From the NCBI GenBank assembly GCA_964358175.1, contig CAYHOI010000109.1:1-5773 (forward strand): a DNA stretch of 5,773 nt. Direction: 5' to 3'. The position numbers and the translations under genes were made by a program. The DNA comes from CAYHOI01 sp964358175 (GTDB taxonomy: Bacteria > Margulisbacteria > Riflemargulisbacteria > GWF2-35-9). This document shows, one piece after another, positions 1 to 5,752 of this stretch. Numbering within the stretch: position 1 is the first letter of the stretch; each line of letters opens with the position of its first letter. The notes beneath the pieces are model-generated. The model made no database searches. It had not been told where the DNA came from and was given only the letters and a program-made list of their open reading frames with translations.

Positions 1-1
1 G

Positions 2-706
2 CCTACACTAACGATTCAGGACATCCTTGAGAAGAAGTGGCTCCCTGAGCATCTTCGCAATGGTCATCTGTTTGAATCGTTCATTCGCGGGGGATTGCTT
101 CCCTTTTCGATGGAGGATCCCGAACCGTTAAAAAGCTGTGAAAACATTTTGAACAAAATTATCCGGCGGGATGTTCCCCTGATCGCCAACCTGCGTATTC
201 ATGAGCTGGAGTTGCTAAGCCAGATGACTCGCTTTGTCGGAAGTGCATCTGTGGATGGCATCAGTTATTCATCGCTATCTCACAACCTGAAGATTACCAA
301 ATACAAGGCTGCGCAATATGTTGACCTGCTAGAAAAGGCGTTTATCCTGCAACGTGTTATGCCGAAGGGAACTAACGTCTTGAAAGAACCAAAAATACTC
401 TTGTTCCTGCCATACAGACTCCTTTTTAAGTCCTATGAAGATGCGGTGGGTGGGCTACGTGAAGATTATTTTGTAGAAATGATGGCGATCAAAGGTTGGC
501 CTGTTTTTTATTTAAAATCCACCACAGGAAAAAAAACGCCCGATTACCTTGTAAAAGAAGGGTCTCATGACTATGTCATTGAAATCGGTGGCAAGGGAAA
601 AGGTCGCGAGCAATTTAAAGGTATAGAGCTTACAAAATCCATCATTCTGAGTCATGGCGATGATACGCAAGGCATCAAACGTCCCCTGTTTTTGGCGGGC
701 TATTGA
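2..706 (+). CDS. DUF4143-type AAA family ATPase, C-terminal part (5' end outside window)
   Basis: The frame is open from the first bases of the window, so this is the last 234 codons of a longer gene. The TTG at 95 is an internal codon, not a credible start. Proteins of this kind (COG1373-like) have an N-terminal P-loop ATPase, then a winged-helix segment and a DUF4143-like nuclease-fold domain. The Walker motifs must lie upstream and are not visible. What is seen is a probable winged helix (about 250-370, ISYSSLSHNL through KAAQYVDLLEKAFILQRV), then EDYFVEMMAIKGWPVFYLK, TPDYLV (Asp at 542) and VIEIGGKGKGREQFKG (Glu at 581, Lys at 593). The spacing of Asp, Glu and Lys recalls a degenerate PD-(D/E)xK core with E-x-G-G-K in place of E-x-K. 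The cellular role of the family is poorly defined; such ATPases are often compared with toxin-antitoxin or defence ATPases. An A8 run lies at 529-536. The gene stops 189 bases before the helicase ATG, with a hairpin between them. Confidence 0.8.
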   Translation, partial: PTLTIQDILEKKWLPEHLRNGHLFESFIRGGLLPFSMEDPEPLKSCENILNKIIRRDVPLIANLRIHELELLSQMTRFVGSASVDGISYSSLSHNLKITKYKAAQYVDLLEKAFILQRVMPKGTNVLKEPKILLFLPYRLLFKSYEDAVGGLREDYFVEMMAIKGWPVFYLKSTTGKKTPDYLVKEGSHDYVIEIGGKGKGREQFKGIELTKSIILSHGDDTQGIKRPLFLAGY

Positions 707-734
707 TTGGCAGAAAGGAAAATTCAGCATTGGT

Positions 735-758
735 GCCTTCTCCACAAGTGGAGAGGGC
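735..758. repeat. Hairpin, outer part of the left repeat copy
   Basis: Bases 735-745 pair with 748-758 across an AA loop: an 11-pair stem with one T-G wobble, whose inner part TCTCCAC-AA-GTGGAGA is perfect. It sits 28 bases after the stop of the upstream ATPase gene and could act as a terminator or mRNA-stabilising hairpin for it, but no T-run follows on the + strand. Its sequence matches, in inverted orientation, the hairpin at 5753-5773, including a paired A-T to G-C change in the stem. It is therefore better read as part of a dispersed repeat than as an ordinary intrinsic terminator. Confidence 0.6.
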
Positions 759-759
759 T

Positions 760-795
760 ACCCGTGGCTCCTGAGCACTGTCGAAGGGAAGGGCT
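760..795. repeat. Small apparent insertion inside the left repeat copy
   Basis: Compared with the right copy, where core and hairpin are only eight bases apart, the left copy carries an extra stretch here between hairpin and core. It includes CCTGAGCACTGTCGAAGGG (770-788), which resembles widespread REP-like sequences of the CCTGAGC...GTCGAAGG type. The six-base string AGGGCT occurs just before it (754-759) and at its end (790-795), as a short target-site duplication would look. Six bases can also match by chance in G-rich sequence, so insertion is an inference. Confidence 0.4.
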
Positions 796-836
796 GGGTG
801 AGGCGAAATTAACACAATTTTAGATGCGCTCGCCCT
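796..836 (-). repeat. Left copy of a 41/42-base inverted repeat core
   Basis: Bases 796-836 are the reverse complement of 5703-5744 over the full length, with a single difference: four T here against five in the other copy. The strand is given as minus because the copy at 5703-5744 is taken as the reference orientation. The core contains an AT-rich dyad (AAATT at 806-810, AATTT at 816-820). It is also bracketed by an eight-base inverted pair, 781-788 and 833-840, that the right copy lacks. It lies just upstream of the helicase gene. It does not look like a coding remnant on either strand. Confidence 0.85.
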
Positions 837-879
837 TCGAATTCCCTCCTTGGCTGTTTCTTCCCCAACTAAAGTACGA

Positions 880-885
880 TATAAT
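880..885 (+). promoter_or_regulatory. Candidate -10 box (TATAAT) for the helicase gene
   Basis: TATAAT at 880-885 matches the sigma70 -10 consensus exactly. With usual spacing the transcript would start at about 892, which is the A of the chosen ATG, so the message could be leaderless or nearly so. No good -35 box is found at 15-19 bases (857-862 reads TTTCTT) and no extended -10 TG is present. A six-base match can arise by chance, so this is a candidate only. Confidence 0.3.
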
Positions 886-891
886 CTGGGA

Positions 892-3171
892 ATGCTGACA
901 AATGCTACCCATTATCTTGAACAGGATCTATTACTTGATGCGTTGCTGGGTACAGCCACTGATAGAGAGGCGGATGAGCTGTATGATCAGTATGAGGTCT
1001 TTGTAAAAAGCAAAAAGTACAGCAGGGCGTATGATTGTCTTGAACAATGTATTCGATTGTCAAAGCCCCGAAACAAAGCCTTGCTGAATGAGATGATCAA
1101 TTTGTGTATTAATGTCTGGGAAAAACCGCTGAAGGCCAAGCCGTGGCTTGTTGAATTTGTCGCGATTGAAAAACTCTGGTTAGCCTACCTCTGGCTCGCC
1201 CATATTGAAATGTTTTATGAAAAGAATCCGTTTTTGGCTAGAAAATATTATCGCCAAGCCATCGGTATAAAACCCAAGACGCTGGGTAACTCGCAAAAAC
1301 GGTCAGCGGATGCCATGCTTGGCCGGATTAAAAACGAAATCGAGAGAAGCCTCTCCATCAAAACCCAAACGGTTATTGTCAGCCCCATAAAGGTTACCAG
1401 AAAACAACGTTCACCCACGCTTATCCAAAAAGACCCTTCATCCCCTGCTACGGCCATGCAAAAGGAATCATTGAAGGTGATATTTACGGAAGCGGGAAAT
1501 ATCCCTGAGGTGAATCGACTGCCTATTTCGACAGTACGGTCCACTACGCTAGTCTTGGAGTACATGTACTTGAAAATACAAAGCAGTTTTGATGAGTTGA
1601 TTTGCTTGGATCAGCTCCATACTATCGACAAATTCTGGTATCAGATCGAAACCGCCAAACGGGTTTTGAAGACCTTCCATGGTCGGGTTCTTTTGTGTGA
1701 TGAGGTTGGCCTTGGAAAAACAATCGAAGCAGGTTTGATTGTTAAGGAATATCTTGTGCGGGGCATGGTCAGACGCTTGCTGATCCTTACCCCCTCTTCG
1801 CTGGTCAATCAGTGGCAAGAGGAAATGTCCGTTAAATTCGGAGTGAACTGTGTCACGACGGAGGATTCGATCTACGCCACCGATCCGGCTCAATTCTGGA
1901 AAAACCCTTTCATCATCGCGTCACTGCACACGGCCAAAAGCAAACAAAATTTTAGTCATGTTACCAGCGAGTACTACGATCTGGTGGTGGTGGACGAGGC
2001 TCATCATTTAAGAAACCGTGCGACACTTGGCTGGAAACTGATTAACCAGATACAGAAAAAGTATATCCTGATGCTTACCGCTACTCCCATACACAACCAT
2101 CTGATCGAGCTCTATAACTTGATTACACTCCTCAATCCGGGTCTGTTTCAGACGGAAAAAATGTTTAAACAGGAACATCTGACATCCGGAAGCCCGCGAA
2201 CCCCCGCCAATAAAGACAAACTGCGCCGGTTGCTTCGTGAAGTCATGATTCGGAATACCAGAAGCGCGATTGATATCAAGCTCCCCAAACGTTTCGCGTC
2301 CACACTCCGGCTGGATCCATCACCAGCGGAAGTCATCGTGTATCAGCGGTTAAACGCGTTTTTGAAAATGTATCCTCTGAGCAAAAATACCCTGCATCTT
2401 TTGTTGCGTCTGGCGGGAAGCTGTCCTTTCGCGTTGCAGAAAAGCCTCATTCATCTGCAGTCTGACCCTGCTTATGCCGAAAACGCAGAGTTATCGGAGC
2501 TTATCGCGCTGGTCTCCAATATCAAAGAAACGGTCAAGGGGAAGGCACTGTTGGATTTGCTCAGGAAGAATCCCCTAGAGAAAAAAATTGTTTTTACCCA
2601 GCACGTAAAAAGTCTTGACTATATTAGTGAGCTGTTGACCGCTCACCATCTGGAATTTGTAACATTCAGCGGTCAGTTGTCGGCAACAGAAAAAAACGCG
2701 TCTGTCGCGAAATTCAAAGACAGCACCCCTATTCTTATTTCCACGGAATCCGGCGGGGAGGGAAGGAATCTTCAGTTCTGTCGAACAATCATCAACTTTG
2801 ATTTGCCTTGGAATCCCATGCGAATCGAGCAGAGAATCGGCCGACTGCACCGAATCGGTCAGCAAAGGGATGTATTTATTTTTAATTTATCCATAAAGGA
2901 GACGCTTGAGGACTATATTCTGGATATCTTGGACAAAAAAATCAACCTCTTTGAAATGGTTATTGGTGAGATTGAACCGATCATTGGCAATATTAGCGAA
3001 GAAAGCAATTTTGAGGATATTATCCTAGATCTCTGGAACAAATCATCCAATTCTGCGGAGCTGGCCGGGAACTTTACCCGATTGGGGGAAGAGATGATTC
3101 ACGCGAAGAAGACATACCTAGAAACGAAGGCTCTGGATACAGAAATTTTTGGAGAGGATTACGAAACATAA
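892..3171 (+). CDS. SNF2-family (HepA/RapA-like) DEAD/DEAH-box helicase-type ATPase
   Basis: This 759-residue protein is predicted to be an ATP-driven double-stranded nucleic-acid translocase. Residues about 1-155 are helical and TPR-like (for example YSRAYDCLEQCIRL and ARKYYRQAIGIKP), followed by a polar linker to about 225. Superfamily 2 motifs follow in order: motif I DEVGLGKTIEAG (270-281), Ia LLILTPSSLVNQWQEEM, II DEAHH (368-372), III LTATP (395-399), IV KIVFTQHVKS, V STESGGEGRNLQ (617-628) and VI QRIGRLHRIGQ (647-657) with both arginines (651, 654). The tail carries LFEMVIGEIEPIIG, a segment I associate with this HepA-like group. No nuclease or methylase domain is seen. A TTG at 850 would add 14 residues; I prefer the ATG at 892 because the TTG is preceded only by pyrimidines and the TATAAT lies between the two. 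The stop overlaps the next start by one base (TAATG). It may remodel protein-nucleic acid complexes, as RapA does with RNA polymerase, or serve in defence; the sequence does not decide. Confidence 0.9.
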   Translation: MLTNATHYLEQDLLLDALLGTATDREADELYDQYEVFVKSKKYSRAYDCLEQCIRLSKPRNKALLNEMINLCINVWEKPLKAKPWLVEFVAIEKLWLAYLWLAHIEMFYEKNPFLARKYYRQAIGIKPKTLGNSQKRSADAMLGRIKNEIERSLSIKTQTVIVSPIKVTRKQRSPTLIQKDPSSPATAMQKESLKVIFTEAGNIPEVNRLPISTVRSTTLVLEYMYLKIQSSFDELICLDQLHTIDKFWYQIETAKRVLKTFHGRVLLCDEVGLGKTIEAGLIVKEYLVRGMVRRLLILTPSSLVNQWQEEMSVKFGVNCVTTEDSIYATDPAQFWKNPFIIASLHTAKSKQNFSHVTSEYYDLVVVDEAHHLRNRATLGWKLINQIQKKYILMLTATPIHNHLIELYNLITLLNPGLFQTEKMFKQEHLTSGSPRTPANKDKLRRLLREVMIRNTRSAIDIKLPKRFASTLRLDPSPAEVIVYQRLNAFLKMYPLSKNTLHLLLRLAGSCPFALQKSLIHLQSDPAYAENAELSELIALVSNIKETVKGKALLDLLRKNPLEKKIVFTQHVKSLDYISELLTAHHLEFVTFSGQLSATEKNASVAKFKDSTPILISTESGGEGRNLQFCRTIINFDLPWNPMRIEQRIGRLHRIGQQRDVFIFNLSIKETLEDYILDILDKKINLFEMVIGEIEPIIGNISEESNFEDIILDLWNKSSNSAELAGNFTRLGEEMIHAKKTYLETKALDTEIFGEDYET

Positions 3172-4256
3172 TGTTTTACAGAACCGTGTCCGATGTCATC
3201 GGGGATGTAATTGAGACGCAGGGCGGGCTTACCGGAGAACGCGATAGCGGTTGTTTCGATTTCGTTCTGCCATCCGAAATGGCGATGGCACTGAAATTAC
3301 CTGAAACCGGCGTGTTCACCTTTAGCTCAGTCGATGGGGAAAATGGGGCCATTCCCTTGACGCTGGAATCAGAATACTTCAGAGCTTTTGAAACGTTGTT
3401 CGTGGACCAAGGCAGATTATGCATTGCGACCTATCCCGCTTATGAGCCAAACATGGGCAAACTGTCAAAGGCGTTGCCCTCATCTATTCGGTTCAGCAAC
3501 GCCACGTTCAAAGACGACGAAATCCGAATAGAGACCGTCCATTATGCCGTGGTCAGTTTTAACTACACCGCTTTTTCTGATGACAAAATTGAGGGGATTA
3601 TCACGGTGCTTGTTAATTCTCTGAATGGGTCGGTAACCCGAATAAGCAAGGACCAGCTGACACTCTGTGGCCAGCTAAGTGATGTCAGCGATGTGAATGG
3701 TTATGACCATTTAACAAAGAGTGGGCGCGATGCCATTCCCATAGCTATCCAAGCTGTACAGCCTATGATTAAAGAAGACCTGTGTTCGTTTATCGCGAGT
3801 GCCCAGCGTCGTCTGAATCGGGATATCGCGCGTATTTGTGAATACTACACCATGCTGAGTCAGGAAGTGAAGAATAAAATAAACGCCGATACTGGGGGGG
3901 TGGAACAAGGACAGGCGCGACTGAAAGCGATTGACGTAGAACAAACTTGGAAGATAACGGATATGCGAGCTAAATATGCCTTGAACGTGGAAACAATGTT
4001 ATTGAATATTATCGTGATTGAAACGAAATCAGTTGTCCATTGGTTAACCATAAAAAGACGAATGGCCACCAGACGTTACCCGCTTGTGTACAACCCCATT
4101 CTCAGACATTATGATCCGCTGACATGTTCATCGTGTTACAAGACAGGGGGCACGGTCTTTGTCTGTGATGAGAAATTGCATCTTGTTTGCGGAGAATGTT
4201 TTAACCCCGGTTCTGAGAATAAAACGGGGGGATGCCCAACGTGTCATCAATCATGA
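3171..4256 (+). CDS. SNF2-partner protein with C-terminal RING-like zinc finger
   Basis: I do not recognise a named family for this 361-residue protein. Residues 1-160 look like mixed alpha/beta (for example the strands RIETVHYAVVSFNYTAF and EGIITVLVNSLNGSV). Residues about 190-300 are largely helical and charged (QRRLNRDIARICEYYTMLSQ and KITDMRAKYALNVETMLLN), possibly coiled coil. The C-terminus holds Cys319, Cys322, Cys332, His337, Cys340, Cys343, Cys355 and Cys358, the ligand order of a C3HC4 RING-type double zinc site, with the spacer before His one residue longer than usual. Its start sits on the helicase stop (TAATG). GGAGAGGA lies 12 bases upstream, too far to be a strong ribosome site, so translational coupling is likely. 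The tight join and the layout suggest a separated C-terminal half of a longer SNF2 protein that binds the helicase or its nucleic-acid or protein target; this is inference. A G7 run at 3894-3900 would truncate the protein before the finger if it slipped. Confidence 0.8.
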   Translation: MFYRTVSDVIGDVIETQGGLTGERDSGCFDFVLPSEMAMALKLPETGVFTFSSVDGENGAIPLTLESEYFRAFETLFVDQGRLCIATYPAYEPNMGKLSKALPSSIRFSNATFKDDEIRIETVHYAVVSFNYTAFSDDKIEGIITVLVNSLNGSVTRISKDQLTLCGQLSDVSDVNGYDHLTKSGRDAIPIAIQAVQPMIKEDLCSFIASAQRRLNRDIARICEYYTMLSQEVKNKINADTGGVEQGQARLKAIDVEQTWKITDMRAKYALNVETMLLNIIVIETKSVVHWLTIKRRMATRRYPLVYNPILRHYDPLTCSSCYKTGGTVFVCDEKLHLVCGECFNPGSENKTGGCPTCHQS

Positions 4257-4326
4257 TATCACGAAACACGGCTTGTCAGTTTCCTCAAAATCACGTTAGC
4301 CCGTTAACGCCAGACATGATCAAGCT

Positions 4327-4788
4327 ATGACGAAGGCATTCACCCATTTAAATCGCGAAAATGATGTGACCATGGTGGATGTCAGCCATAAGGCTAAGCA
4401 GCTTCGTATCGCGGTCGCGCAAGGGCATATCCGAATGACCGCCGAAACCATTGAGCGTATTCGGGAGCAGAAAATTATCAAAGGCAATGTCCTGACCACC
4501 GCGAAGATTGCCGGGATCATGGCGGCCAAGAAAACATCCGAACTGATCCCTCTTTGTCACCCCATTAATCTTGAATTTATTGGGGTTGAATTTTCGTTTT
4601 CGCAGACGGGAGTTATCGCGACATCGACGGTAAAAGCCATTGACGTGACAGGTGTTGAAATGGAGGCATTGACGGCTGTGAGCGTCGCGCTTTTAACAAT
4701 CTACGATATGTGTAAAGCCGTTGATAAGCAGATGGTAATGGGTGAAATCCGATTGCTGAATAAGGAAAAGCATGACCTTTCAGATTGA
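4327..4788 (+). CDS. moaC: Cyclic pyranopterin monophosphate synthase MoaC
   Basis: MoaC acts in the cytoplasm in the first stage of molybdenum-cofactor synthesis, converting the MoaA product 3',8-cyclo-7,8-dihydro-GTP to cyclic pyranopterin monophosphate. The 153 residues carry the family signatures MVDVSHKAKQLR, KGNVLTTAKIAGIMAAKKT, SELIPLCHPINL, TGVEMEALTAVSVALLTIYDM and CKAVDK. By alignment from memory with the E. coli enzyme, the active-site residues are kept: Lys52, His78, Glu111, Glu113, Asp127, Lys130 and Lys146. Two oddities are visible: the usual GK before TGVEMEAL is DV (106-107), and the glycine-rich GGKSG-like tail is missing, the protein ending NKEKHDLSD. The start at 4327 has no clear Shine-Dalgarno sequence; 70 bases separate it from the previous gene. 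Its last 17 bases overlap the next Moco gene, so the two are surely co-translated. Function is nearly certain; full activity is likely but not shown. Confidence 0.97.
   Translation: MTKAFTHLNRENDVTMVDVSHKAKQLRIAVAQGHIRMTAETIERIREQKIIKGNVLTTAKIAGIMAAKKTSELIPLCHPINLEFIGVEFSFSQTGVIATSTVKAIDVTGVEMEALTAVSVALLTIYDMCKAVDKQMVMGEIRLLNKEKHDLSD
4762..4766 (+). promoter_or_regulatory. Ribosome binding site inside moaC for the fused Moco gene
   Basis: AAGGA at 4762-4766 lies five bases before the ATG at 4772, within the last codons of moaC. It is the best Shine-Dalgarno match ahead of any gene in this window and it fixes the start of the MOSC-MogA fusion inside moaC rather than at a later codon. Confidence 0.65.
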
Positions 4789-5719
4789 GTCGATTAATAT
4801 TTCAGCCAAAAAGCGCGAGAAAAAACATAGCGTCAAATCAGTCATCATTCGGGAGGGGCTTGGGCTGGCTGGGGATGCCCATCAGGGGATTAAGAATCAA
4901 GAAGTGAGCTTTCTTTCCCGCGAGGAGATAGACCAGTTTAACTCAAGCCTTCCCAATGGATCCTTTGGTGAGAACCTGACTCTGCGATGTATCGATACGG
5001 ATCGTATACAGTGGCTTGATCGGATTATTATTAAAGGTCGGGTTGTTCTCGAAGTGACTCGCAAAGGAAAAACCTGTCATGAGCGTTGCCATATTTACGA
5101 TGAGAATGGCGATTGTATTATGCCCAAGAAGGGGTTCTTCGCGCGGGTGATCCGGGGGGGCAGGGTGAGTCGGGGAGATCCGGCCACACTCATTCCCAAA
5201 ACGTTTCGTGTCAGTATTATGACGCTCAGTGATCGTGCGTCGAAAGGGGTCTACGCGGATCACAGCGGAGAGGCTATTCGCGAGCAGATTCAAAATTATT
5301 TTATGGATCGGGGCAGACTTTGCGACATTACAAAACAAATACTGCCCGACTCTGCCACTTTACTCAGGAAAACTTTAAATGCCGAACTGACAATGCCTTC
5401 AGCCGATATGATTTTCACGACCGGCGGGACGGGAATAGGCTTGCGGGACATTACTATCGAAACGGTTCGTCCCTTCTTGCACAAGGAGTTATCAGGAATT
5501 CCAGAGTTCATTCGGCTTAAATATGGTCAAACGAACCCCCGCGCCTTGCTTAGCCGCAGTATCTGCGGGACGCGTGGCAGGTCGCTTATTTTCTGTTTGC
5601 CTGGGAGCGTGAAGGCTGTCCAAGAATACTTAGATGAAATTGTGCCACAGCTGGATCATGTGCTGGCGATGATTCATGATATTGATACCCCGCACGAGCA
5701 CCAGGGCGAGCGCATCTAA
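4772..5719 (+). CDS. Fused MOSC domain and MogA/MoaB molybdopterin adenylyltransferase-type protein
   Basis: Two molybdenum-cofactor domains are joined in 315 residues. Residues 1-143 are a MOSC domain (GDAHQG 34-39, EVSFLSREEI, GSFGENLTL 63-71, then EVTRKGKTCHERCHIYDENGDC with Cys102 at the usual reactive-cysteine place), a fold linked to sulfur carriage or cofactor binding. Residues 145-300 are a MogA/MoaB (MoCF) domain: SDRASKGVYADHSGEAI, LPDSATLL, TTGGTGIGLRDIT (217-229), LSGIPEF, ALLSR and LPGSVKAVQEYL. Asp193 and Asp226 correspond to the catalytic aspartates of E. coli MogA (Asp49, Asp82) by alignment from memory. MogA-type enzymes adenylylate molybdopterin before molybdate insertion; some MoaB homologues are inactive, so activity is inferred. 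Such fusions are known in anaerobic bacteria. The start overlaps moaC by 17 bases with AAGGA five bases ahead. The final five codons and the stop (QGERI and TAA) fall within the repeat core at 5703-5744, so the tail after about residue 300 is probably not conserved. Confidence 0.93.
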   Translation: MTFQIESINISAKKREKKHSVKSVIIREGLGLAGDAHQGIKNQEVSFLSREEIDQFNSSLPNGSFGENLTLRCIDTDRIQWLDRIIIKGRVVLEVTRKGKTCHERCHIYDENGDCIMPKKGFFARVIRGGRVSRGDPATLIPKTFRVSIMTLSDRASKGVYADHSGEAIREQIQNYFMDRGRLCDITKQILPDSATLLRKTLNAELTMPSADMIFTTGGTGIGLRDITIETVRPFLHKELSGIPEFIRLKYGQTNPRALLSRSICGTRGRSLIFCLPGSVKAVQEYLDEIVPQLDHVLAMIHDIDTPHEHQGERI

Positions 5720-5744
5720 AAATTGTGTTAATTTCGCCTCACCC
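5703..5744 (+). repeat. Right copy of the 41/42-base inverted repeat core
   Basis: This is the reverse complement of 796-836 apart from one extra A in the A-run at 5718-5722. Its first 17 bases are the 3' end of the MOSC-MogA gene, including the TAA stop at 5717-5719, and the rest is non-coding. The near-perfect match over a 4.9 kb distance, next to a more diverged hairpin, points to a recently copied or homogenised dispersed repeat. Confidence 0.85.
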
Positions 5745-5752
5745 CCTACCCC

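Noticed and set aside
95..97. TTG as the start of a short 203-residue protein
   Set aside because: The frame is open to the window edge and the upstream residues continue the same ATPase domain, so it is an internal leucine codon.
796..836. Left repeat core as a CRISPR repeat or attachment site
   Set aside because: There is no array with spacers, no integrase, and no tRNA end; the two copies are inverted, not direct.
850..891. TTG start of the helicase at 850
   Set aside because: It is preceded only by pyrimidines with no ribosome site, would put the TATAAT box inside the gene, and adds 14 residues of no recognisable character. It remains possible.
1248..1893. Long minus-strand open frames opposite the helicase
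   Set aside because: They lie wholly within a strongly conserved coding region, have no family features, and mirror the sense codons.
892..4256. DISARM or BREX assignment for the helicase pair
   Set aside because: The methyltransferase, PLD, DUF1998 and PglZ-type partners that define those systems are absent from the window; a SNF2 motor alone is not diagnostic.
4273..4302. TTGTCA as a -35 box for a separate moaC promoter
   Set aside because: No acceptable -10 sequence follows at 15-19 bases (TTAGCC is the best placed), so an independent promoter is not supported.
4294..4308. GTTA...TAAC hairpin between the zinc-finger gene and moaC
   Set aside because: Only four mostly A-T pairs around a six-base loop, too weak for a terminator or attenuator.
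4943..5338. 131-codon minus-strand open frame opposite the MOSC-MogA gene
   Set aside because: It overlaps clear MOSC and MogA motifs on the + strand and its translation shows no domain.
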